Assembly: GCF_028464145.1 (NCBI RefSeq)
Contig: NZ_JAQPCG010000003.1
Location: forward strand, 456,379-520,378
Direction of reading: 5' to 3'
From: Maribacter sp. PR1
GTDB taxonomy: Bacteria; Bacteroidota; Bacteroidia; Flavobacteriales; Flavobacteriaceae
DNA length: 64,000 nucleotides
Each line of letters starts with the position of its first letter. The stretch's first letter is position 1. The position numbers and the translations under genes were made by a program. Positions 20,151 to 28,757 of the stretch are shown in pieces. The notes under the pieces are model-generated. The model worked only from the letters and a program-made list of their open reading frames with translations, had not been told where the DNA came from and did no database searches.

Positions 20151-20732
20151 ATGGTAGTAGGATATGCCAGGGTATCGACACCCGAGCAAAAGCTTGAAGC
20201 ACAGATCGATCTGTTAAAAAATGCTGGTTGTGAGAAAATTTATAAGGATATAGCAAGCGGTACCCGGGACGACAGAAAAGGATTGAACGAAATGCTGAGA
20301 TATATGCGAAAGGGGGACACTATCCTTACCTATAAAAACGACAGGGTTTTCCGTTCGCTGAAAAATATGGTTGAACTTATTGATAGGTTCAATGAGGCAG
20401 GGGTACATTTCAAAAGCTTGAGCGAACCGGAATTCGACACCACATCGGCCAACGGTAAATTTTTATTACAGATTTTTGCGGCAGTTGCGGAATTCGAACG
20501 CAACCTTATCAGTGAACGCACAAAGGTGGGGCTTGATAATGCAAGAAAGCGGAACAAGTTGTTGGGCAGGCCCAAAGGGTCGAAGATTGAAACAATCGAA
20601 AAGTACCATTATGCCAAGCATCTGTACGGGAATCAAGGAGTATCGATTGATTTGGCCTGCAAACGGGCAAAAATCGGTAAGACCTCTTTTTATAGAGTAG
20701 AAAAAGAACTTTCGTCAAAATCAAGTAGTTAA
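20151..20732 (+). CDS. tnpR: Serine resolvase of the Tn3-family transposon
   Basis: This 193-aa site-specific recombinase resolves the cointegrate made by replicative transposition. Catalytic Ser9 lies in VGYARVSTPEQ. The conserved DIASGTRDDRKGL, YKNDRVFRS and FAAVAEFERNLISERTK blocks and a C-terminal helix-turn-helix (DLACKRAKIGKTSFYRV) are present. It is transcribed toward the right end, in the same direction as the transposase but about 13 kb away, so the cargo sits between the two mobility genes. Confidence 0.95.
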   Translation: MVVGYARVSTPEQKLEAQIDLLKNAGCEKIYKDIASGTRDDRKGLNEMLRYMRKGDTILTYKNDRVFRSLKNMVELIDRFNEAGVHFKSLSEPEFDTTSANGKFLLQIFAAVAEFERNLISERTKVGLDNARKRNKLLGRPKGSKIETIEKYHYAKHLYGNQGVSIDLACKRAKIGKTSFYRVEKELSSKSSS

Positions 20733-20746
20733 TCTCAGACAAGGCT

Positions 20747-21538
20747 ATGTCTTACCTCACATCACTTAGCATAACTACAGAAAGAACCCATCCGTTTCCC
20801 TATGATGTCAGTGCAATAAAGTTTGCAAAGGACGTTGATGTATCCGCACCTGTTACCTTTATTATAGGTGATAACGGTACCGGAAAGTCCACATTGCTCG
20901 AAACATTGGCACTTCGTTTACAATTACCACATATGGATGGATTTGGGTATGGTAAAAATTGTTTCAAGGCAGCCCGTTCGTTGACGCCATATCTGCATTT
21001 AGATTGGAAAATTGAAAAACCCAGAGGATTTTTCTTCAGGGCAGAGGACTTTGGTGACCTCTTGAACAGTATCGACAGAGAGGATGCCAGGCTCCATGAA
21101 TCCTTCAAGGATATTTATGGAGAAGTTCCAGACCATATCATCCAAGAAATGAAGGACAACCAAAACTATCAGATTTATCGAATGCGATTGAACTATGGTC
21201 AGGATCTACAAGGTTTTTCTCATGGGGAGGCCTACCTGAAGATAATGGACGATACTATAAATGGAAACGGGATATTTCTATTGGATGAACCGGAGGCCGC
21301 TTTGTCACCATCCAAACAGTTGTCCTTGCTTTATTTTATCCAAGAACATCTTAAATCCCATATGTCCCAATTCATTATAGCTACACATTCACCTATGCTT
21401 ATGGCATATCCCGGAGCCAATATATATGAGGTGACCGACAAAGGAATGAACAAAGTATCTTTGGAGGAGACAGAACATTACACTATTACAAGGTCGTTCC
21501 TGCAAAGTCCAGAAAGCTATTTGAGGTTTTTCAAGTAG
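20747..21538 (+). CDS. AAA/ABC-type ATPase, function unknown (transposon passenger)
   Basis: A 263-aa P-loop ATPase with Walker A GDNGTGKST, an ABC-like signature region (GFSHGEAYL) and Walker B GIFLLDEPEAALSP. A switch histidine lies in IIATHSPMLM. It lacks membrane segments and belongs to the predicted cytoplasmic ATPases related to RecF/SMC-type heads. It starts 14 bp after the resolvase gene and is probably co-transcribed. Similar stand-alone ATPases sometimes act in defence or DNA metabolism; no specific role can be assigned. Confidence 0.85.
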   Translation: MSYLTSLSITTERTHPFPYDVSAIKFAKDVDVSAPVTFIIGDNGTGKSTLLETLALRLQLPHMDGFGYGKNCFKAARSLTPYLHLDWKIEKPRGFFFRAEDFGDLLNSIDREDARLHESFKDIYGEVPDHIIQEMKDNQNYQIYRMRLNYGQDLQGFSHGEAYLKIMDDTINGNGIFLLDEPEAALSPSKQLSLLYFIQEHLKSHMSQFIIATHSPMLMAYPGANIYEVTDKGMNKVSLEETEHYTITRSFLQSPESYLRFFK

Positions 21539-21588
21539 AAAGTCCGGTATTATAATATGCGGTGCCGTCAAAAAATGGATACCACCAT

Positions 21589-21813
21589 TTATCCCTTGTA
21601 TTGGTTTCTCCTATGTTTTTTCCAGTTCCTGGTACGTTTTGAATACTTCGAGTTGGTCGTTTCAATCCCGTGGGGAAAACAGTAACAACAGCCACCCATC
21701 TTAAGATAGTTGTCAATCCTTGATAAACGAACATTGGATATTTTCTTTGGAAAATCAATATGTCCTTCAGGGGTAAGTCCAAAAGCCCTTTCAAATCGTT
21801 TCGTATATTTCAC
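21589..21813 (-). CDS. Small 74-aa protein, unknown
   Basis: It starts with GTG at 21813 (MKYTKRFERAF). It contains a GGCCYCFPHG motif and a strongly basic end (RNWKKHRRNQYKG), suggesting nucleic-acid contact. It faces the ATPase gene convergently and is preceded by a perfect hairpin. A longer overlapping frame (21531-21794) exists but looks like a shadow. Moderate confidence. Confidence 0.5.
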   Translation of the reverse strand: MKYTKRFERAFGLTPEGHIDFPKKISNVRLSRIDNYLKMGGCCYCFPHGIETTNSKYSKRTRNWKKHRRNQYKG

Positions 21814-21817
21814 GATT

Positions 21818-21849
21818 TCAATGTTTTAAGTGAATACTTAAAACATTGA
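21818..21849. promoter_or_regulatory. Perfect 14-bp inverted repeat near the right end of the transposon
   Basis: TCAATGTTTTAAGT (21818-21831), a GAAT loop and ACTTAAAACATTGA form a perfect hairpin immediately upstream of the small basic protein gene. It could be an operator or a transcript structure blocking read-through into the passenger genes. The rest of 21850-22084 shows no gene. Confidence 0.55.
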
Positions 21850-22084
21850 GCCTTTTAGGAATTTGGAAAGAAACATAATCGGTTGATTTCCGTAAAGATA
21901 GTCCATAAAACAGTTTGGGCACAAGTTATATTCAAAAGCTATGAAATGGTAGTGTAATCCCGAAACAAACGAATGTTCTTAAGCATTTGCAGAATAGTAG
22001 TTTGGTTAATCCAATTGGACTTTTGGCCAACTTTTGAGATGTAACCATTGTATAAGAAGTGCCAGTGTTTTCAGTACCTGTGAG

Positions 22085-22123
22085 CTAAGTTGTCGTTTTA
22101 TGCAGCTATGAGGTCACTAGGCC
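22085..22123 (-). repeat. Transposon right terminal inverted repeat (IRR, 39 bp)
   Basis: It is the inverted counterpart of 3798-3836. Read from outside inward it begins GGCCTAGTGACC and ends CGACAACTTAG. It is followed by the second TTTGA copy at 22124-22128. It also supplies the premature stop (TAG at 22117-22119) of the interrupted pump gene. Confidence 0.93.
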
Positions 22124-23124
22124 TTTGAGGGAAGTCCCGCACTTAATTCGTTGATCTGTTCCTTTACATTATTGATGACTTCCAAAGGGTTGGCACCGTA
22201 GCGAGCGACAACCACACCGCCTACAACTTCGGCACCTTCTTTGTCTAATATCCCACGTCTGGTAGCCGGACCTAAATGGACATTGCCCACATCCTTAATT
22301 CTGATGGAGGTGAAATTTTCGGAATCGACTACGGCATTTTCGATATCTGAAATGGATTTTACATAACCCAGACCGCGTACCAGGTATTCGGCCTTGTTCA
22401 TTTCCAAGGTCTGTGCACCAATATCCTGATTGCTTTCCTTGACCGCCTTTACGATATCGGCCAGACCGATATTATACTGCCGCATCTTTTCGGGGTAAAC
22501 ATCTACCTGATATTCCTGAACATAACCGCCTATGGATGCCACTTCCGATACGCCGCTTGCAGAAGAGAGTGCATATTTTACGTAATAGTCCTGTATGCTG
22601 CGAAGTTCCTGCAAATCCCATCCGCCCGTTACATTTCCATCTTTATCACGACCTTCGAGGGTGTACCAGAAAATCTGACCCAATCCCGTAGCATCCGGAC
22701 CCAAGGCGGGATTCACACCATCGGGCAATAGACCACTTGGAAGAGAATTTAGCTTTTCAAGGATGCGGCTACGCGACCAGTAGAATTCGATATCCTCTTC
22801 AAAAATGATATAGATGCTCGAAAACCCGAACATCGAGGAACTGCGGATGGTCTTAACACCCGGAATCCCTAACAGGGATGTGGTAAGCGGATAGGTAATC
22901 TGATCCTCGATGTCCTGTGGGGAACGCCCTTGCCATTTGGTAAAAACAATCTGTTGGTTTTCGCCGATATCGGGTATGGCATCCACGGCTACAGGGTCGC
23001 TGGGCAATAATCCTGTTTCCCAACTAAATGGTGCGTTGACGATGCCCCAGCCCACAAATAGGGCGAGCATCAAAACTGCAACTAGCTTGTTTTCGATAAG
23101 AAATTTTATGCTTTTATTCAGCAT
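22124..23124 (-). pseudogene. cusA: CusA/CzcA-type RND pump, N-terminal part (gene split by transposon)
   Basis: It begins MLNKSIKFLIENKLVAV, with the first TM segment, then the porter-domain start (DPVAVDAIPDIGENQQIV, GRSPQDIEDQITYPL). It stays in frame up to the TTTGA duplication, where translation meets a stop inside the transposon end. The product would be about 335 aa, missing most membrane helices, so non-functional. The remainder lies at 1041-3797. The intact gene would encode about 1250 aa. Confidence 0.93.
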
Positions 23125-23243
23125 ATTGGATGATAATTAGACAGTTATACAAAGGGATTGTCTTGCGGCATTCTGAAAATAGAACACAACAAAACGAGCC
23201 CAAAACGGAAGTACCGAAGGGCAAATAATTTACTGTCTAAAAA

Positions 23244-23663
23244 TCAAATTAAATATGTCTCGTACAGGGTCTGCACGTCCCGTTCAATAAAGGGGGGTGA
23301 GTAATCCTTGAAGGGAACGATGTTTTCATCAAGTCCTTCAAAGAGATTGATATAGGTGTAGAAAAATGTGGCAACGAAAGTCTGTTGCTCGAATGTCAGT
23401 TTGTTGAATGAAGTTTTTAGATCGTCTTGTCCTTCCTTGACAATCTGTTGGTCGGTACAACAAGATTTTTCGGTCATCGAAGGATTTTCACAGCTTTTGG
23501 CCGGCTGTGCTTTTTCCATCCCACAACCTTCGGCTTTTGTAAAAAGACTAAAATCGACCAGAGAGTCCCCACAATAGTGCATATCCACCGTAAACGACAT
23601 TGTAGTGAACAACACCACAAATGCCATCAAAACGGATAATATTTTATGGAAAACCTTTTTCAT
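23244..23663 (-). CDS. HYC/CC/PP-type small exported protein next to the RND pump
   Basis: This 139-aa protein has a signal/TM start (MKKVFHKILSVLMAFVVLFTTM). It carries the three landmarks of the HYC_CC_PP family: MHYCGD, KSCCTD and YSPPFIE. It precedes the split cusA-like gene in the same direction, as a similar protein at 47325-47732 precedes the second pump. The His/Cys pairs suggest periplasmic metal binding, possibly as sensor or chaperone of the efflux system; that role is inferred. Confidence 0.82.
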   Translation of the reverse strand: MKKVFHKILSVLMAFVVLFTTMSFTVDMHYCGDSLVDFSLFTKAEGCGMEKAQPAKSCENPSMTEKSCCTDQQIVKEGQDDLKTSFNKLTFEQQTFVATFFYTYINLFEGLDENIVPFKDYSPPFIERDVQTLYETYLI

Positions 23664-23740
23664 CGATGTAAAATTACAAAATTTTAACAGTTCTTATTGT
23701 GATTAACAGAACTTTAATTTCAGGGTTTCTGCATTCTGCG

Positions 23741-24853
23741 CTATTTCCATTTACCCAAAACAATGAGCAATCGTTTTAATTGTAGCAGTTGATTTTCATT
23801 TTTAAAATGTTCGTGAGCCAACATTGTTTTTAGTTGAGCAGTCGCTTTTTCTGAAGGAAATCCTGAAGTCTCGCAAAGTTTGTGAAACTTTTGCATTTCT
23901 TCAAGCTTAAACTTTGCTTTTTCAACAAATCGTTCGGCATTGTCATCCTCTTCATAGCTTGATTGAATCTCGAAATGTCTTTCAATCGTTCCCGGCTTGC
24001 CAATTATTAATTTTTCCGCATTACTCTGGATAATTGCGTTCGTAGTAAAAACGTAATCCCTATCATGAACCATTCTATTAATTCTTGTCTGACCATCGGC
24101 TATATTATTGGGAAAGATTTCCAGATAATATTTTGTGTCCAAAGGCAAGGTTATTACCGAATCGGGATTGAACAGACCTTCGAATCGTGTTGAATTCATG
24201 CCACGTATCGAAAGGGGATTATCGCAAGTAATCAATGGCGCATTGGCATCATTTATTTGATGTACATTTATGGTGCAATCATATTTGAAGTCCACAAATT
24301 CTTTCCATCTTTCCAGATGATTGACTATGAATTTTAGTCTATTGCGCTCTTTGAATTCGTGTCTAACTTTATCAATGTCTTTTTTATTGAATTCGTATTT
24401 TTCCTCTTCAAATGAGAACTTTACATCGCCATTAGCATCAGCATAGAGCAACATCCTATCTAAAATCTGGTCAGTGAACGCATTCTGATGATTAAGAACT
24501 TTCGGGGTGCGGAAGTAGAGCGATAGGCAAACGTATAATACCTGTCTTTTTTGTTCAGGTGTCAGAACTATTGTCTTTTCATCTACCAGCAGAGCATATA
24601 TCTTTGGAAATTCTGAATCTACGTGTTCAGCGTAATGAAGTTCCAAAGCATATTTCTTATCGACCTCTGCATTGGGAATAGTATAGAGGTTTTTTTTGAA
24701 GCAGATGCTTTTCGTGCTGATGTATTCTAAAAGAAATTCGTCTTCTAGTTTGTAGGCATCCACGAAATAGTTTCCGTTTTTACCCTCAACACCAAAATTT
24801 TTAAGGTAGGAGCGAGGGATATAATGCTGTTTTATTGGTTCATTTTTAGGCAT
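23741..24853 (-). CDS. DUF4238-family protein
   Basis: A 370-aa soluble protein beginning near HYIPRSYLKNF, the signature start of DUF4238. LITCDNPLS and a strand-rich core follow. The family has no established activity and is frequent in mobile and defence-rich regions. It stands alone between metal-resistance genes, apparently an unrelated insertion in the island. Confidence 0.8.
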   Translation of the reverse strand: MPKNEPIKQHYIPRSYLKNFGVEGKNGNYFVDAYKLEDEFLLEYISTKSICFKKNLYTIPNAEVDKKYALELHYAEHVDSEFPKIYALLVDEKTIVLTPEQKRQVLYVCLSLYFRTPKVLNHQNAFTDQILDRMLLYADANGDVKFSFEEEKYEFNKKDIDKVRHEFKERNRLKFIVNHLERWKEFVDFKYDCTINVHQINDANAPLITCDNPLSIRGMNSTRFEGLFNPDSVITLPLDTKYYLEIFPNNIADGQTRINRMVHDRDYVFTTNAIIQSNAEKLIIGKPGTIERHFEIQSSYEEDDNAERFVEKAKFKLEEMQKFHKLCETSGFPSEKATAQLKTMLAHEHFKNENQLLQLKRLLIVLGKWK

Positions 24854-24883
24854 AATGGAATATAGTATTTCTTTTATAATATA

Positions 24884-26848
24884 TCATTCCCACTTCTTTT
24901 TCTGCAACCGCACCGCATTAAAAATAGCCAGCAATGCAACCCCAACATCTGCAAAAACAGCTTCCCACATTGTTGCTAAACCACCTGCGCCGAGAATAAG
25001 AACGATAACTTTCACTCCAAATGCCAAACCAATATTCTGCCAAACAATCTTACGCGTTGAGCGTCCAATTTTAATCGCTCTTGCTATTTTGCTTGGTTGG
25101 TCGGTCTGGATGATAACATCTGCTGTTTCTATTGCCACGTCGCTGCCCAAGCCTCCCATTGCGATACCTACATCACTTGCCGCAAGCACCGGTGCATCAT
25201 TGATGCCGTCGCCAATAAATGCAACTTTGGTATTGGGTTGCTTTTTCAACGTTTCCACTTCGTTAAGCTTATCTTCTGGTAGCAAACCCCCTTTTGCCCA
25301 ATCGATTTTCAATTCTTTTGCGGTCTTTTGAGTTATGGAATCCTTATCGCCGGAGAGCATAATAATCTTGGAAATACCCGATTCCCTAATTTGCTTTATG
25401 GCCTGATGCGCATCTTCCTTCAGTTCATCGGCAATGGTCACGTAGCCTGCAAATTTTCCGTCATTGGCGACCATGACGATAGACTCAACAATACTATCGG
25501 TTTCAGAGGGAACGTCTATTCCGTTTGCGGTCATCAGAGCCTTGTTGCCGACCAACACGGTCTTTCCGTTGACCGTACCTTTTAAACCTTTTCCGGCTAC
25601 TTCTGAAACTTCGGTCGCTTCAAAATCCGCACCGTCTGCCTTGTATTCCAAAATTGCTTTGGCAATCGGATGGGTAGATTGTTCTTCCATGGCCATTAGG
25701 TACTGCATAAATTCAGCTTCGGTAAAAGCCGAGCTGTTTACCACTTCCTTAATCTTAAATACCCCCTTGGTTACCGTTCCTGTTTTGTCCATTACAACGG
25801 TATTTACCTTGGTCATTGCATCGAGAAAAGATGCTCCTTTGAACAGAATCCCGTTTCGAGATGCCGCACCCAAACCACCGAAATAACCCAATGGAATCGA
25901 AATGACCAATGCACAGGGACACGAAATCACGAGAAATATCAATGCTCTATACAGCCAATCCCTAAACACATAATCATCAACAAAAAAGTAGGGCAAGAAT
26001 GTTAGACCGATAGCTAGGAAAACAACGATAGGTGTATAAATCCGTGCAAACTTTCGGATAAACAATTCTGTCTTTGATTTTCGTGCCGTTGCATTTTGTA
26101 CCATATCGAGAATACGCGCAATGGAACTGTCCTTGAATTCCTTGGTCGTTTCCACTTCGATAACACCATCGAGGTTGATGCTACCTGCAAAGACCTTTTC
26201 ATTCTTTGCAATGGTATCGGGTTTGCTTTCTCCGGTCAACGCCGCAGTATTAAACGAGCCTTTTTCCGAAAGTAGGATGCCATCAAGCGGTACTTTCTCG
26301 CCGACACGTACCTGAATTTTCTCGCCAATGAAAACAGTTTCCGGATTAACTGAAACAAAGTCACCATCACGATGTACCAGTGCTTCATTGGGGCGTACGT
26401 CGAGCAAAGCCTTGATGTTTCCCTTGGCACGGTTGACGGCGGCATTCTGGAACAGTTCGCCTACGGCATAGAACAACATCACGGCCACACCTTCGGGATA
26501 TTCACCTATGGCAAAAGCCCCCAAAGTGGCAATAGACATCAAGAAAAATTCCGTGAAGAAGTCGCCGTTTTTTATACTTTTCCAGCCTTCAATAATAACG
26601 GGAAACCCAACAGGAATATAGGCTACAACATACCAAAGAATACGAATCCAACCCGTGAAAGATGGGAAGGCATCGAAAAAATCGATGGCAATACCCACAA
26701 TCAGCATTACAAAGCTAAAAATAGCAGGTAGGTAGGTTCTAAATTTTGATGCCTTTTCCGGACTACTGTGGTTATGGCCATCATCGTGGCTGTGTTCGCC
26801 AGAATGTTTCCGGGTATCGATATCCCTAAGATTTTGTTTTTTCTTCAT
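24884..26848 (-). CDS. Heavy-metal P1B-type ATPase (Zn/Cd/Pb-exporter type), copy 1
   Basis: A 654-aa ATP-driven metal exporter of the inner membrane. It shows the CPC permeation motif (ISCPCALVIS), the phosphorylation site DKTGTVTK, TGES in the actuator domain and GDGINDAPVLAASDVGIAMG. The N-terminus lacks a folded HMA domain but has a His-rich stretch (HSGEHSHDDGHNH). I chose the ATG at 26848 (MKKKQN). It is closely similar to copy 2 at 34587-36521. CPC with a His-rich start fits divalent metal export; the exact ion is uncertain. Confidence 0.92.
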   Translation of the reverse strand: MKKKQNLRDIDTRKHSGEHSHDDGHNHSSPEKASKFRTYLPAIFSFVMLIVGIAIDFFDAFPSFTGWIRILWYVVAYIPVGFPVIIEGWKSIKNGDFFTEFFLMSIATLGAFAIGEYPEGVAVMLFYAVGELFQNAAVNRAKGNIKALLDVRPNEALVHRDGDFVSVNPETVFIGEKIQVRVGEKVPLDGILLSEKGSFNTAALTGESKPDTIAKNEKVFAGSINLDGVIEVETTKEFKDSSIARILDMVQNATARKSKTELFIRKFARIYTPIVVFLAIGLTFLPYFFVDDYVFRDWLYRALIFLVISCPCALVISIPLGYFGGLGAASRNGILFKGASFLDAMTKVNTVVMDKTGTVTKGVFKIKEVVNSSAFTEAEFMQYLMAMEEQSTHPIAKAILEYKADGADFEATEVSEVAGKGLKGTVNGKTVLVGNKALMTANGIDVPSETDSIVESIVMVANDGKFAGYVTIADELKEDAHQAIKQIRESGISKIIMLSGDKDSITQKTAKELKIDWAKGGLLPEDKLNEVETLKKQPNTKVAFIGDGINDAPVLAASDVGIAMGGLGSDVAIETADVIIQTDQPSKIARAIKIGRSTRKIVWQNIGLAFGVKVIVLILGAGGLATMWEAVFADVGVALLAIFNAVRLQKKKWE

Positions 26849-26858
26849 CGTGATTTTA

Positions 26859-27132
26859 TTATTCCAGACCTTGATAGGGTTTATATTCTTTGTCCCCAAA
26901 TTCTTTTTCGATTTGCAGGGTGGTATGCGTTATTTCAAATTTATCGTGCAATTGTTCCCGGATGTCGTATATAAATTGGTCCTCGTGTCCATCGGGAACG
27001 ACCAGATGGGTAGAAAGTGCCGTTTCCGTGGTACTCATTGCCCAGATATGTAAATCGTGTACTTCTTCGACCCCTTCGATATCCATTAGGAACTTTTCCA
27101 CTTCATCTTCTGCAATCGAATCGCATTCAAAA
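26859..27132 (-). pseudogene. C-terminal remnant of a CzcD-like cation diffusion facilitator
   Basis: The frame reads VEKFLMDIEGVEEVHDLHIWAM and ends EYKPYQGLE, which is the cytoplasmic C-terminal domain of a CDF metal exporter; the entire membrane part is missing. It is fused upstream to the tail of a P-type ATPase in another frame. The shared stretch GCAGAAGATGAAGTGGAAAA fits both genes at the joint, suggesting a deletion through microhomology. Confidence 0.8.
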
Positions 27133-27222
27133 TAGCCAACATTGCAACACCAACATCTGCGAACACTGCTTCCCACATGGTAGCCAATCCACCTGCACCC
27201 AGAATGAGCACGATAATTTCGC
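27086..27222 (-). pseudogene. C-terminal tail of a third Zn/Cd-type P-type ATPase copy
   Basis: In one frame the minus strand reads IIVLILGAGGLATMWEAVFA and on to AIRLQKMKWKSS before a stop. This is the last TM pair and tail of the ATPases at 24884-26848 and 34587-36521. Everything upstream is gone. It overlaps the CDF remnant at the deletion joint. Confidence 0.8.
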
Positions 27223-27271
27223 ATAGTAAGCTATACCTAATATTTACTAGAGTATCACATAGGTAGAAAAG

Positions 27272-28114
27272 CTACTTAACTATCAGCAATGGGGCCTTGG
27301 AGGCATACAGCATTTTTTTTCTTAGCCCCTTTTTGAAAAGTGCCTCAAAAAATCCGTGTTCCCTGTAAAGCAAAACCAATAGGTCTATTGGGGTTTCAGT
27401 CAAAAATTCATCGATACCCTCTTCGGGTTTGTCTTCCTGGATAACTGTAAAGAACCATTGCTTAGGTACAAGAAGTTTGCCAAATCTTTCACGAATAAAT
27501 GCTTTCTCCAGCACCCTTTCCTGTTTGTCCGCTATATGTACAAAGTGCAACTGTGCACTATAGTTTTCCAATAATCTGGACAATATTTCAAAATCTATTT
27601 TATAATCCGTACTATCCGTATCCACTGCGACCCCGATACGCCTATACGCAGTATAGCTGGCATCTTCAGGTACGGCCAGTACAGGACAAGGTGCCTTTTG
27701 TGTCACCTTTTCGGTAACGGTTCCAATAAAAATTTCATCAAATCCCGAAGCCGTACCCTTGGTACCCATAACGACAAGACTGGTATTCATTTCCTTAGCC
27801 AGGCTAGAAATCACATCGACCGTTGCCCCGAAACCGACCATTGCTTGAAATTCCAACTTGTCCAGTTCAGGAAAGCCTCTTAGAAACTTATCCAATTTTT
27901 CTTTATTGATTTTTTCTTGTGATGCTGTGGTATCTGTTACATTGTGTGCCATAGTTGCCATCCCGATGGGCGTACCGGATGGATATGCCACTGAATAGGC
28001 GTGGACAAAAACCAGTTTTGATTTCAATTTTTGTGCTAGCCCAATTGCGTAGCTCACCGCATTTTTTGAAACCTGTGTAAAATCTACAGGTATTAAAATT
28101 CCGTCATCTTTCAT
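27272..28114 (-). CDS. Universal stress protein, tandem UspA domains
   Basis: A 280-aa cytoplasmic protein with two UspA-like halves. The first half is clear (ILIPVDFTQVSKNAVSYAIGLAQ... MGTKGTASGFDEIFIGTVTEKV), with the nucleotide-binding-like G-x2-G-x9-G(S/T) pattern approximated by the last segment. The second half (YRRIGVAVDTDSTDY...LLVLLYREHGFFEALF) is divergent. It probably supports stress survival and has no direct metal role. Confidence 0.88.
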   Translation of the reverse strand: MKDDGILIPVDFTQVSKNAVSYAIGLAQKLKSKLVFVHAYSVAYPSGTPIGMATMAHNVTDTTASQEKINKEKLDKFLRGFPELDKLEFQAMVGFGATVDVISSLAKEMNTSLVVMGTKGTASGFDEIFIGTVTEKVTQKAPCPVLAVPEDASYTAYRRIGVAVDTDSTDYKIDFEILSRLLENYSAQLHFVHIADKQERVLEKAFIRERFGKLLVPKQWFFTVIQEDKPEEGIDEFLTETPIDLLVLLYREHGFFEALFKKGLRKKMLYASKAPLLIVK

Positions 28115-28170
28115 ATCATTTTGTTTTTATTGATTTGACTCCATTAATCTTTCTTTTTAGGTTTAATTAT

Positions 28171-28353
28171 TCAATTGAAAAGTAGGTAAAAACCATATAG
28201 AATTGCATCTAGAAAGGCAATTGTCAGCACCGCAAGGAACATTGCCACAAAAACCAACAGGCAATACCCTTTCTCCTTTCTGGTTCTTACTTTCCTGTTT
28301 ATTGAATTCCCCTTTTTTTCCTCTAGTCTCCGCTTTCTCCTTTCCCGTGACAT
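28171..28353 (-). CDS. Small basic single-TM protein, unknown
   Basis: A 60-aa protein with a very basic N-terminus (MSRERRKRRLEEKKGN) followed by one TM helix (YCLLVFVAMFLAVLTIAFLD). Such organisation fits a small membrane-anchored peptide. Coding status rests on composition and on its fit between neighbouring genes. Confidence 0.5.
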   Translation of the reverse strand: MSRERRKRRLEEKKGNSINRKVRTRKEKGYCLLVFVAMFLAVLTIAFLDAILYGFYLLFN

Positions 28354-28389
28354 ATTATACTGTGCTTTACTAAAATCAACGCACCAATG

Positions 28390-28566
28390 CTATCCCCTAA
28401 GGTCATAAAACCATTCTTCTGCACGTTTGATTCCCTCCGTAATGGCCTTCTCACGAGAATACCCATTCTCCTTTACCAATTCTTGTGCAATTTTGAGGGC
28501 CTTCTTCCGAACTGACGGCTGTAGGCCATCAAGTTTTGTTTTGAAATCTTCAAATGTCCAGTCCAT
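28390..28566 (-). CDS. Small helical protein, unknown (58 aa)
   Basis: It reads MDWTFEDFKTKLDGL and ends EEWFYDLRG. It is acidic/amphipathic, without membrane or metal motifs. It resembles in build the next upstream protein (28581-28754): both are short, with SREKAITEGIKRA or SKEEALERGIVKA segments. They are probably a diverged pair. Confidence 0.6.
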   Translation of the reverse strand: MDWTFEDFKTKLDGLQPSVRKKALKIAQELVKENGYSREKAITEGIKRAEEWFYDLRG

Positions 28567-28580
28567 ATTGTATACTTTTT

Positions 28581-28754
28581 TTAGAGCTTTCGCCCTTCCA
28601 TCTCTGCTTTTACAATGCCGCGTTCAAGGGCTTCCTCCTTGGAGCATTGGTTTGTCGTATAGTATTCTTCAGCATACTTTACGGCCAATTTGTGGATGTT
28701 TTCATCCAGCATATTGAGCCTCATCGAGCAATCTTTAAAAAGTTCGTCTTTCAT
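28581..28754 (-). CDS. Small helical protein, unknown (57 aa)
   Basis: It reads MKDELFKDCSMRLNML and ends EMEGRKL. It starts four bases before the exchanger gene's stop (28758) in the same direction, indicating the same transcript. Paired with the similar 58-aa gene downstream. No known domain. Confidence 0.6.
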   Translation of the reverse strand: MKDELFKDCSMRLNMLDENIHKLAVKYAEEYYTTNQCSKEEALERGIVKAEMEGRKL

Positions 28755-28757
28755 CTA

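Larger units (their letters stand above)
3798..22123. mobile_element. Tn3-family transposon carrying a [NiFe]-hydrogenase operon (18,326 bp)
   Basis: The element is bounded by 39-bp inverted repeats and a 5-bp TTTGA duplication and sits inside an RND pump gene. It carries a 964-aa Tn3-type transposase at the left and a serine resolvase at 20151-20732. The cargo between them is a hydrogenase operon (7024-18083), an NHL protein and a nickel-type transporter. An AAA ATPase gene and a small unknown gene lie between the resolvase and the right end. The exact in-frame restoration of the target gene upon virtual removal suggests a fairly recent insertion. Boundaries are read directly from sequence; mobility today is inferred from intact transposase, resolvase and ends. 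Confidence 0.95.

Noticed and set aside
21531..21794. An 87-aa frame on the minus strand overlapping the 74-aa gene
   Set aside because: It overlaps the 74-aa frame almost completely and the latter has the more protein-like basic composition and a start beside the hairpin; one of them must be a shadow.
26859..27224. A 121-aa intact protein
   Set aside because: Its first third is an out-of-frame reading of a P-type ATPase tail; only the CDF C-terminus is meaningful.
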